Source of the DNA: Nitrococcus sp.
GTDB lineage: Bacteria > Pseudomonadota > Gammaproteobacteria > Nitrococcales > Nitrococcaceae
DNA length: 5,421 nt
NCBI GenBank assembly: GCA_030452365.1
Contig: JAKDMK010000189.1
Span: 1-5,421 of the forward strand
Direction of reading: 5' to 3'
The translations under genes were made by a program, and so were the position numbers. Positions 1-5,421 of this stretch are shown piece by piece (the stretch's first letter is position 1; every line of letters starts with the position of its first letter). The notes under the pieces were generated by a model. It was not told where the DNA came from, made no database searches, and worked only from the letters and a program-made list of their open reading frames with translations.

Positions 1-2
1 CG

Positions 3-137
3 CACTGCGCGAGCCCTGATCTGCGTCCGCTTGGCCTCGGCACACAAAGAGTCGACGCCGCGCTGCGTCTGGCTTTTCCCAGTGTTGGCGTATTACGTAT
101 TGATCGCGACAGCACGCGAGCCAAGGGCTCAGCGCAG
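3..137 (+). pseudogene. priA: Fragment of primosomal helicase PriA (internal piece, C-terminal part missing)
   Basis: Read in frame 3, this stretch gives a peptide with the segment SPDLRPLGLGTQRVDAAL followed by FPSVGVLRIDRDSTRAKGS. That matches the part of PriA just after the last cysteines of its zinc-binding module: the 'C-GS-L-PLG-GTERVEE-L' block followed by 'FP---V-RIDRDTTRRKG'. PriA is the 3'-to-5' helicase that reloads the replisome at stalled forks. In intact PriA (about 730 residues) this block lies roughly two thirds along, and the later helicase motifs and the C-terminal domain follow. Here the similarity stops near 137 and the frame ends in TAG at 153-155, so the gene cannot make a working helicase. 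The piece runs in from the left edge, so how much of the 5' part survives is unknown. Identification is by recalled family pattern; the frame and stop are read directly. Confidence 0.72.
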
Positions 138-451
138 GGTTGTCCACTTCCATAGGCAATCGCTACGCATTCAGATCGTTATCGCCGACGGTGACAGAGC
201 CCTGCATGCCCCCATGGCGAGCGGTTACCTTTGTGTGCCCGAGAGTATGGATGCTCCCACTCAGCGCGGCACCTGGCCGTTCACCGGGAACTGCTGATGT
301 GAGGTTGAGCCTCAATTCTTTACGACAACTTTTCACATCGCAATCGCGAACGCTTCGCAGCACCTGATTATGTACCTATCTCAGCGGGCTCAACTGATGG
401 GCCACCGTCTCCGGTATAATGTAGTCGTAGACACCGGCTACGGAGGCAGCC
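138..451. other. Gene-poor stretch between the priA scrap and the transposase remnant
   Basis: I see no convincing intact gene here on either strand. Short open frames exist but have no recognisable family, ribosome binding site or motif. About 141-228, read in frame 1, gives VVHF...IVIADGDRALHAP, which faintly resembles the PriA block 'GHHFP..LVVVADGDRALYAPDF'. That would fit a degraded continuation of priA after a deletion of some 25 codons and a frameshift, but the match is weak. The last 80 bases or so (from about 370) are likely the left end of the IS1595-type element whose transposase starts at 452; I could not define its terminal inverted repeat. Confidence 0.45.
415..420 (+). promoter_or_regulatory. 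Possible -10 box of the IS-borne promoter
   Basis: A perfect TATAAT lies 31 bases upstream of the transposase remnant start, inside 'ccggTATAATg'. The hexamer 17 bases upstream (AACTGA, 392-397) is a poor -35 box, and there is no TG extension before the -10. The placement fits a native promoter of the insertion element. Because the transposase frame is now broken, such a promoter could instead read into the amidotransferase gene at 719. Functional activity is inference only. Confidence 0.3.
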
Positions 452-693
452 ATGGCGATCAACGAGGTCCAGATGCAGGCGGGCAGGTCGCTCGCGCAGT
501 TTCTGGAGCGCTACCGTACCGAGGCGCAGTGTGCGGCGGCGCTCATCCAGGCGCGCTGACCGCATGGGTTTATATGCCAACGCCCGTGCATTCGAGGTGG
601 CAGGATAAGTCACCGTTGGGGACGTGCACGAATTCGCAGCTGCGAGCAGGAGTATCCTCTACACTCGTGAAGCTTGGCCTGAATCATTGGCAC
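452..693 (+). pseudogene. Degenerate IS1595-family (ISXO2-like) transposase remnant
   Basis: An ATG at 452, preceded five bases away by a perfect GGAGG (442-446), opens 35 codons (MAINEVQMQAGRSLAQFLER, then YRTEAQCAAALIQAR) before TGA at 557-559. This is the characteristic N-terminus of IS1595-family transposases ('..NEVQFQ.G.SL.EFLERYGTEAQCEAAL..ARWP.GF.CP.C'). The TGA sits where the family has Trp, suggesting a TGG-to-TGA nonsense change. The next codons (PHGFIC) stay in frame, then a small deletion removes part of the zinc-finger cysteines. The match resumes in another frame as NARAFEVAG (579-605) and in a third as QLRAG (about 637-651) followed by a poorer stretch with K, L, L and W conserved (to about 690), comparable to 'QTSL.AGT.FE.TKLPLTRWF'. 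The catalytic DDE domain is absent. Transposition activity is impossible; the remnant ends just before the asnB ribosome binding site. Confidence 0.82.
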
Positions 694-703
694 GGGGCGG
701 TTG

Positions 704-709
704 AAGGGA
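704..709 (+). promoter_or_regulatory. Ribosome binding site of the amidotransferase gene (fixes the start at 719)
   Basis: AAGGGA lies nine bases before the ATG at 719. This supports starting at 719 rather than at the in-frame TTG at 701, which has no comparable site. It also gives the Met-Cys-Gly start that class II amidotransferases need, because Cys2 becomes the catalytic N-terminal residue. Confidence 0.65.
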
Positions 710-718
710 TCCTATTTT

Positions 719-2677
719 ATGTGTGGCATTGCCGGAATTTGGCACCGGGATATGCGCCCGATTGATGCTGATGCGCTGCGGCGCATGACCCGCATACTGA
801 CGCATCGTGGTCCGGACGAGGAGGGCTACCATTCGGAGCCTGGAATTGGGTTGGGTCATCGCCGCCTGTCCATTATTGACCTCGCTACGGGGCAGCAACC
901 ACTTTCGAATGAAGACGGAACCCTATGGGTCGCTTTCAATGGTGAAATCTTCAATTACCTTGAATTGCGTGGCGATCTGGAAAAGCGTGGCCATCGGTTT
1001 CGCACGACCAGTGATACCGAGACCCTCGTTCATCTGTACGAAGAGAAGGGTCTCGATTTTGTCCATGACCTGAATGGCCAATTCGCGATCGCGCTATGGG
1101 ATCGGCCGCGTCGACGGTTAGTACTTGCGCGGGATCGGGTGGGCATTCGACCACTGTTCCACGCAGCGCTAGCGGACGGAACAGTCATTTTCGGCTCTGA
1201 AATGAAGGCGCTGTTTGCGCATGGCGCTTTGAGAGCCGAGCTGGATCCAGTTGCGCTGGGCCAGGTTGCGACTTTGTGGGTCAGCGTGCCGCCGCGTACG
1301 CCGTTTCGGGGTGTCGAGGAGTTGCCGCCGGGGACTATGCTGGTACTGGAGCATGACAAACGTGTGCACATGCGCTACTGGAGGCTTGATTTTCCTGACC
1401 AGGAGGATTACGAGGAGCAACCTTTCAGCTACTGGCGGGAAGGCGTACAGGAATTGCTCCATGATGCTGTACGCCTGCAACTGCGCTCCGACGTGCCGGT
1501 TGCCACCTATCTGAGTGGAGGACTCGATTCATCGATTCTGACGGCGCTTGTGAAGCGGTTCCATAACAGGGATCTCACCACTTTTTCGGTAGGATTCGAG
1601 GATGCTCGTTTTGATGAGCGCCAGTATCAGCAACTGATGGTCGCCCACCTCGGCACCGACCACCGGGAAATCGAGGTGAGTGGGAGTGATGTAGGGCGTG
1701 CATTAGCGGATGTCGTCTGGTTTGCCGAACGCCCCATGATGCGAACTGCACCGGCTCCTCTACTGGCACTCTCCGGTCTGGTACGTGCAAATGGCATTAA
1801 GGTCGTCTTAAGCGGCGAGGGTGCGGACGAAGTGTTTGCGGGATATAACCTGTTCCGCGAAGATAAGGTGAGACGCTTTTGGGCGCGCAATCCAGGCTCT
1901 GCCTGGAGGCCAATGCTACTGTCCAGGCTGTATCCCTATGTCACTCGTAACCCGCGTGCTGAGTCGTTTTGGAGGCTGTTCTTTCGTAAGGGACTCGAGA
2001 ACACATCAGATCCGTATTATTCCCACAGCGTCCGCTGGCAGAATACGTCTCAGATCAGAGGCGTGCTTTCGCCGGACATTCAGGCACAGATGCAAAGCGA
2101 CGATGAGCTGCTTGCCGAGCTTGAGGGTTATCTCGAACCCGAGCGCGAGCGCTGGCATCCGCTTTGTCGTGCACAGTATCTGGAAATGTCATTGTTTCTT
2201 TCTAACTATTTGCTGAGCTCGCAAGGCGATCGTATGATGATGGGGAACTCGGTAGAAGGGCGCGTGCCTTTCCTCGATCACCGCCTGATCGAGTTTGCTG
2301 CCCGTATACCCCCAAAATTCAAGTTGCGTGGGCTAAACGAGAAGTACATCTTGAAGAAAGCTTTCGCGGATTTGCTACCGTCGTCGATTCACGAACGCCC
2401 GAAGCAACCGTACCGAGCGCCGATCTCTGCATGTTTGACGGGCGGCACGAACCTCGCCAGCCAGTTGCTTCGTGACGAAGCTCTCCAAGAGTCGGGGTTA
2501 GTCTCCGTTCCGGCAGCGCGCAAGCTTCTGGCGAAGGCAGCGGATGGTGATGGAGTGATCAGCGAGAGGGATGAAATGGCATTGGCCATCGTCACTTCGC
2601 TGCAGTTGCTGCACTACCAGTTTGTTGCAAATTTCAATCGAGCGGATATAGCAGAAACGGCGTGCATCATACGCTGA
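719..2677 (+). CDS. asnB: Glutamine-hydrolysing asparagine synthetase-like amidotransferase (AsnB family)
   Basis: 652-residue cytoplasmic enzyme that takes ammonia from glutamine and uses ATP to turn a carboxylate into an amide; for canonical AsnB the product is asparagine. The N-terminal class II glutaminase domain (about 1-210) starts at the nucleophile Cys2 (MCGIAGI) and has HRGPD (29-33), R49, GQQPL (58-62), the NGEIFNY loop (74-80) and D99, all at family positions. The synthetase domain has the PP-loop SGGLDSS (266-272) and SGEGADE followed by VFAGY (365 onward), plus GDRMMMGNSVEGRVPFLDH late in the domain. It is about 100 residues longer than E. coli AsnB (554) and closer to the long AsnB/AsnO-type proteins found in many polysaccharide and exosortase-associated clusters. 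The 3' neighbour starts 29 bases on, so the two are probably co-transcribed. I infer that the acceptor may be a sugar acid or amino-acid unit of a surface polymer rather than free aspartate; sequence alone cannot decide. Confidence 0.93.
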   Translation: MCGIAGIWHRDMRPIDADALRRMTRILTHRGPDEEGYHSEPGIGLGHRRLSIIDLATGQQPLSNEDGTLWVAFNGEIFNYLELRGDLEKRGHRFRTTSDTETLVHLYEEKGLDFVHDLNGQFAIALWDRPRRRLVLARDRVGIRPLFHAALADGTVIFGSEMKALFAHGALRAELDPVALGQVATLWVSVPPRTPFRGVEELPPGTMLVLEHDKRVHMRYWRLDFPDQEDYEEQPFSYWREGVQELLHDAVRLQLRSDVPVATYLSGGLDSSILTALVKRFHNRDLTTFSVGFEDARFDERQYQQLMVAHLGTDHREIEVSGSDVGRALADVVWFAERPMMRTAPAPLLALSGLVRANGIKVVLSGEGADEVFAGYNLFREDKVRRFWARNPGSAWRPMLLSRLYPYVTRNPRAESFWRLFFRKGLENTSDPYYSHSVRWQNTSQIRGVLSPDIQAQMQSDDELLAELEGYLEPERERWHPLCRAQYLEMSLFLSNYLLSSQGDRMMMGNSVEGRVPFLDHRLIEFAARIPPKFKLRGLNEKYILKKAFADLLPSSIHERPKQPYRAPISACLTGGTNLASQLLRDEALQESGLVSVPAARKLLAKAADGDGVISERDEMALAIVTSLQLLHYQFVANFNRADIAETACIIR

Positions 2678-2706
2678 AGGAAAGCTTGTAGACGGGAGGC
2701 GGCGGG

Positions 2707-3591
2707 ATGAAGAAACGCGGATTGTTGTGGGTTTTGGTAGCAACACTCATTCTGGCACTGGCTGGCTGCGGGCAGCACGAGGGCAAATCGGCCATGCGCG
2801 AAGCGAGCGGGAGCGGTGAGGATATGGAATCAATAGCTGAGAACATGCGCACCATAGCTAAGGCACGCGTCCTGTTCGGCCATCATTCGGTTGGTCGAAA
2901 TATTCTCGCGGGGCTCGAATCGCTCTCGAAAGAGGCAGGCGTGCCGCTGCGAATTGTCGAAATCTCGGGTGCCCCTCCGAACGGTCCGGGTATCTTCCAT
3001 ACCAATATCGGACAGAATCGCGATCCCGTTTCAAAGACCGAGATGTTCGAGTGGCTTCTGACTGCGAATGGTAAGCCGCAGTACGACATCGCAATGATGA
3101 AGTTCTGCTATGTCGATTTAGAGCAAGACACACCGCTAGGGGTCGCCGAAATGATCGACCTGTACTCGCGTATGGTTAGCAAACTGCGCGTCACGCGGCC
3201 AGAGGTACAGCTCGTACACATTACCATGCCCTTACGCGCCGAGTATCCCGGCATAAAAAGAGCAGTCAAGCGCTTCTTCGGCCTCGCCCCGGGGCAACAT
3301 GCCAACAATATTCTGCGCAACGCCTTCAACGACGCGCTGCGCGCGAAGTACTCGGGTGAACCGATCTTCGAGCTGGCGGGCGTCGAATCGACATTGCCTG
3401 ATGGGACTCGGACTCGCAGTACGTTCAAGCACGATGGCGAAGTAATCTACACGTTGGCGAATGACTATACGGAAGACGGCGGTCATCTGAACAAAGTGGC
3501 CCAACGGATCGCCGCGATTGCGTTCGTCCAGACACTGGCCAGTACTCTGGAGGCGCGGAAGGAGCCTCGGGAGCGGGTTGCCGAACTGTAG
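2707..3591 (+). CDS. Putative lipoprotein with SGNH/GDSL-hydrolase-like features
   Basis: 294 residues. The N-terminus is a lipoprotein signal: basic MKKR, a hydrophobic stretch (5-17) and the lipobox LAGC with Cys21 as the lipidated residue. Gly at +2 lacks the Asp inner-membrane retention signal, so an outer-membrane or periplasm-facing location is likely. After a polar linker (22-50) comes VLFGHHSVGRNI with Ser61, then MMKFCYVD (130-137), and near the C-terminus DGGHLN with Asp257 and His260. A Ser early and D-x-x-H late is the arrangement of SGNH esterases and acetyl-transfer enzymes, but the classic GDS block is replaced by HHSVG, so this is a divergent member and the catalytic Ser is my inference. 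GGGAGG-type ribosome binding site at 2694-2699, seven bases from the ATG. It follows the amidotransferase gene closely, suggesting one operon and a role in modifying the same exported product, for instance removing or adding acyl groups. The precise substrate is unknown. Confidence 0.78.
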   Translation: MKKRGLLWVLVATLILALAGCGQHEGKSAMREASGSGEDMESIAENMRTIAKARVLFGHHSVGRNILAGLESLSKEAGVPLRIVEISGAPPNGPGIFHTNIGQNRDPVSKTEMFEWLLTANGKPQYDIAMMKFCYVDLEQDTPLGVAEMIDLYSRMVSKLRVTRPEVQLVHITMPLRAEYPGIKRAVKRFFGLAPGQHANNILRNAFNDALRAKYSGEPIFELAGVESTLPDGTRTRSTFKHDGEVIYTLANDYTEDGGHLNKVAQRIAAIAFVQTLASTLEARKEPRERVAEL

Positions 3592-3615
3592 ATTGGCGAG
3601 TGCAACTCGGCGATC
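3591..3615. repeat. Imperfect hairpin right after the lipoprotein gene
   Basis: Arms 3591-3601 and 3605-3615 can pair over 11 positions with one mismatch and one G-T wobble, closing a three-base loop (GCA). It begins at the last base of the stop codon. No T-run follows on either strand, so it is not a standard intrinsic terminator, although it may slow or protect transcripts at this convergent junction. Confidence 0.4.
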
Positions 3616-3620
3616 CCAAA

Positions 3621-3663
3621 CATTCGGCGCATTACGGCCTGTTCGACCTAATGCGCCCTACGC
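3621..3663. repeat. REP-like palindromic intergenic repeat
   Basis: A perfect 9-base inverted repeat, GGCGCATTA (3626-3634) and TAATGCGCC (3649-3657), encloses a 14-base loop. On the reverse strand the surroundings read GTAGGGCGCATTAGG, then the loop, then CGTAATGCGCCGAATG. That is the familiar layout of a dispersed 'GTAGGGCGCATTA-GCGAAGC-GTAATGCGCCGAATG' palindrome seen between genes in many proteobacterial genomes, here with a different loop. The comparison is from memory; a genome-wide count of the motif would settle it. It sits between two convergent genes, where such palindromes often stabilise or end transcripts from both sides. Confidence 0.6.
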
Positions 3664-3710
3664 CAACAGATACCAGCGACTCTGTGGTTAAGAGTCAGGG
3701 CCGATCGAGA

Positions 3711-4706
3711 TCATAGGGAAAGCTCGGTGACCGACTCCGCGAGAACCGGACGCAGGTGCATGTAGCGGGTAGCCCGGCGCTTCGACTCGATGTCCCTGTA
3801 TACGTTGGCGGCCGAGGCCTCGCCGATCCCAAGCGCCTGCGCGAGCTCGGCAGGTGGCCGGCCGTGGTTATACGCCCAGAGTGCCAGATCCATCTCCTGG
3901 TACGGGAGGCCGAAGTAGAACTCGTCCTGCCCTTGGGCAAGGCTGTACGTATCCGTCGTCGGAATCGCACTGGCGATTTCATCGGGGAGCCCCATGTAAC
4001 GTGCTAAAGCATAAACCTGGCACTTGTAGAGGTGCGCAATCGGCTTGATATCCGCGCTCCCGTCGCCGTTCTTAACGAAGAACCCTTGATCGTATTCGAG
4101 CCGGTTCGGAGTTCCAATGACCGCGTAATTCAAACGGTCGGCGTGGAAGTATTCCACGGTTTTGCGGATGCGCTGCTTGTAATTGGTGGCTGCCACGATC
4201 TGCAGGTAATCGGGCAGATTCAAGCGCGCTTCAGTCGTGTCACCATCGGGGTCTTGCACAACCAGGAAAAAGTGATTCATTCGGCCCTCGATACCACCCC
4301 GAATGACGATCTTGTTTTTCCAACCGTCGCCGTAGTCGGGAAAGACCCTGCGAATAGCCTCGTCACGCCACCGATAGCAACCAATCGCCTCTAGCGTCGG
4401 TGCAATGTCGTGGACCTCGTGGGATATTCCCAAGTGGTCGACGAGCTGTCGCCCACGATCCGTGCTGAATCCCGATGAGTCCCGCTCCGGCAGGAGAAGA
4501 CCGAAAACGCGTTTTGGCCCGAGGGCCTCGACGGCCAGCGCGGCGCAAACAGAACTGTCGATCCCACCGGAGATCGCCACAACGAAACCGCGCCGCGACA
4601 GCTCGCCTGACAGGATCTCACGCATGCGCCGTGCGATTCTCTCGATGACTTCGCCCTCTTCAAGTTCGAGAACCTTGTTGTCGAGGTTAGGGGTCGCATT
4701 GTTCAT
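3711..4706 (-). CDS. NAD synthase-like ammonia-dependent amide ligase (NadE family)
   Basis: 331-residue cytoplasmic enzyme of the NAD synthase family, N-type ATP pyrophosphatases that adenylate a carboxylate and convert it to an amide with ammonia. Visible motifs: PP-loop SGGIDSS (46-52); GTPNRLE (198-204), then Gly208 and the K-x-G-D-G block (212-216) with DIKPI (219-223); and PTTD followed later by DEFYFG, the second substrate/ATP loop. There is no N-terminal nitrilase-type glutaminase domain, so ammonia must come from elsewhere. It is longer than typical NH3-dependent NadE (about 245-275), largely through a roughly 50-residue insert (about 111-165) after the DIAP segment. The C-terminal segment YRDIESKRRATRYMHLRP looks family-like. 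It overlaps the upstream ligase gene by four bases (ATGA) and has AGGAAGG at 4714-4720. Canonical NAD synthesis is possible, but the insert and the coupling to an acyl ligase suggest a specialised substrate, so I leave the symbol blank. Confidence 0.88.
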   Translation of the reverse strand: MNNATPNLDNKVLELEEGEVIERIARRMREILSGELSRRGFVVAISGGIDSSVCAALAVEALGPKRVFGLLLPERDSSGFSTDRGRQLVDHLGISHEVHDIAPTLEAIGCYRWRDEAIRRVFPDYGDGWKNKIVIRGGIEGRMNHFFLVVQDPDGDTTEARLNLPDYLQIVAATNYKQRIRKTVEYFHADRLNYAVIGTPNRLEYDQGFFVKNGDGSADIKPIAHLYKCQVYALARYMGLPDEIASAIPTTDTYSLAQGQDEFYFGLPYQEMDLALWAYNHGRPPAELAQALGIGEASAANVYRDIESKRRATRYMHLRPVLAESVTELSL

Positions 4707-4720
4707 CGGTTCACCTTCCT
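4703..4720 (-). promoter_or_regulatory. ATGA overlap and ribosome binding site coupling the two - strand genes
   Basis: On the - strand the ligase stop TGA (4705-4703) shares two bases with the downstream start ATG (4706-4704). A strong AGGAAGG (4720-4714) stands seven bases before that ATG and lies within the ligase reading frame. This arrangement usually gives translational coupling and near-equal output of the two proteins, which supports their working in one pathway. Confidence 0.85.
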
Positions 4721-5421
4721 GGCTAATTCGAGTCGCTGCACCTTGCCGGAGGCGGTTCGCGGAAATTCAGCAACGAACTCAACCTGCTTCGGTACCTTGT
4801 AAGGCGCAAGACATTGATGGCAATGTGCCTTTATCGTACGAACGTCCAGGCTGCTAGCGGGCTTCGGTATTATCACGGCCAGGATCGCCTGCCCCAGCAT
4901 GTCATCCGCAATGCCCGAGACGGCGACTTCCTGCACATCGGCGAGCGCGCAGATCGCTTCCTCAACTTCCTGCGGGCTGACACGGAAAGCGCCTGTCTTG
5001 ATCATTTCTGCAGCACGGCCATCGATATACAGATAACCGTCACGGTCGCGATGACCAAGATCGCCGGTCCTTAGCCAGCCGCCTCGCAGGACTTTGCCAG
5101 TAGCTTCTGGGTCGTTCCAGTAGCCCAGCATGACGTTAGGGCCGCGCGCACAGATCTCCCCAGTCGTCTCAGTTGGTACGCAGCGGTCCTGATCGTCACG
5201 AACATCGATCTCCACACCGTCTATGGCAACCCCGACCGAGCCCAGCTTTTCGTCCAGCCGGGTCGGCGGCAAGTAAGTGAGGCGTGCCGTCGCCTCCGTC
5301 TGACCGTACATGACGAAGATCTCGATACCCGGGGTGGCTGCGCGTAACCGCTCTATGGTGGCGCGCGGCATAGCGCCGCCGGCTTGCGTGATATAGCGCA
5401 GACTACGCAGATCATAGTCCT
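4703..5421 (-). CDS. AMP-forming acyl ligase (class I adenylate-forming enzyme), C-terminal part
   Basis: Only the last 238 or so codons are in the window; the frame is open to the right edge, so the start lies outside it. The internal Met at 5371 is not the start: the codons before it read LRYITQAGGA, a core region of the family. Further motifs in order: MYGQTEATAR (substrate/ATP site), GEICARGPNVMLGYW, RTGDLGHRDRDGYLYIDGR (the conserved Asp that holds the ribose), the hinge region EMIKTGAFRVSPQEVEE, and RTASGKVQR near the end with the catalytic Lys (codon at 4742-4744). The enzyme would activate a carboxylic acid as acyl-AMP and pass it to CoA or to a carrier-protein thiol. The 'TQAGGAM...MYGQTEAT' type is frequent in polysaccharide, exosortase-associated and lipid-modifying clusters, but the acid cannot be told from this part. 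First visible gene of a - strand operon with the NAD synthase-like gene. Confidence 0.9.
   Translation of the reverse strand, partial: DYDLRSLRYITQAGGAMPRATIERLRAATPGIEIFVMYGQTEATARLTYLPPTRLDEKLGSVGVAIDGVEIDVRDDQDRCVPTETTGEICARGPNVMLGYWNDPEATGKVLRGGWLRTGDLGHRDRDGYLYIDGRAAEMIKTGAFRVSPQEVEEAICALADVQEVAVSGIADDMLGQAILAVIIPKPASSLDVRTIKAHCHQCLAPYKVPKQVEFVAEFPRTASGKVQRLELARKVNR

Noticed and set aside
31..297. 88-codon open frame in the left debris
   Set aside because: The PriA match lies in a different frame (frame 3); this frame has no family resemblance apart from a weak PriA-like stretch near 141-228.
630..658. Possible promoter before asnB (TATCCT at 653-658)
   Set aside because: No acceptable -35 box at 16-18 bases; it falls in sequence still recognisable as transposase coding remnant.
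701..718. Upstream in-frame TTG start of the amidotransferase, adding six residues
   Set aside because: Class II amidotransferases require Cys directly after the initiator Met. The ATG at 719 gives Met-Cys-Gly and has a well spaced ribosome binding site.
370..765. 131-codon open frame across the transposase remnant
   Set aside because: It covers different decayed frames of the transposase and overlaps the asnB start; only its 3' part resembles the transposase, and it has no ribosome binding site at its start.
1030..1371. Open frame of 113 codons on the - strand inside asnB
   Set aside because: Shadow of the strongly coding + strand frame, with no motif or ribosome binding site.
4032..4394. 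120-codon + strand frame opposite the NAD synthase-like gene
   Set aside because: Antisense shadow; the - strand frame carries all the NadE motifs.
5369..5371. ATG at 5371 as the start of the acyl ligase
   Set aside because: The open frame continues to the window edge and encodes the conserved core LRYITQAGGA just upstream, so the gene is simply cut by the window.

Overview
The window looks like accessory DNA from a Gram-negative bacterium, probably a member of the Pseudomonadota. Evidence is the moderately high GC by eye, a lipoprotein signal of Gram-negative type, proteobacterial-style PriA and IS1595-family remnants, and a palindrome of the REP-like kind common in that phylum. The species cannot be read from the sequence.

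Layout. Bases 1-700 hold gene debris. First comes an internal scrap of the primosomal helicase gene priA (3-137), entering from the left edge and breaking off inside the helicase core. Bases 138-451 show no confident gene. An IS1595-family (ISXO2-like) transposase remnant follows (452 to about 693), with its ribosome binding site and first 35 codons kept, then a nonsense codon and frameshifts. From 719 the intact content begins. A + strand pair encodes a class B, glutamine-dependent asparagine-synthetase-like amidotransferase (719-2677) and, 29 bases later, a lipoprotein resembling SGNH hydrolases (2707-3591). A 119-base gap (3592-3710) carries an imperfect hairpin and a REP-like palindrome. 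A convergent - strand operon then encodes an adenylate-forming acyl ligase (4703 to beyond the right edge) and a NAD-synthase-like enzyme (3711-4706), joined by an ATGA stop/start overlap.

How the genes may work together (inference). AsnB, the NadE-like protein and the acyl ligase all activate carboxylates as adenylates: the first two normally form amides with ammonia, the third thioesters. Together with an exported SGNH-like lipoprotein, this suggests a locus making or decorating a surface glycan or lipid (amidated uronic acids or amino-acyl/acyl groups) rather than housekeeping asparagine and NAD synthesis. The + pair and the - pair may be the converging ends of two transcription units of one cluster. 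No glycosyltransferase, acyl carrier protein or flippase is visible here, so this remains a hypothesis. The debris to the left suggests the cluster was inserted or rearranged at that side.
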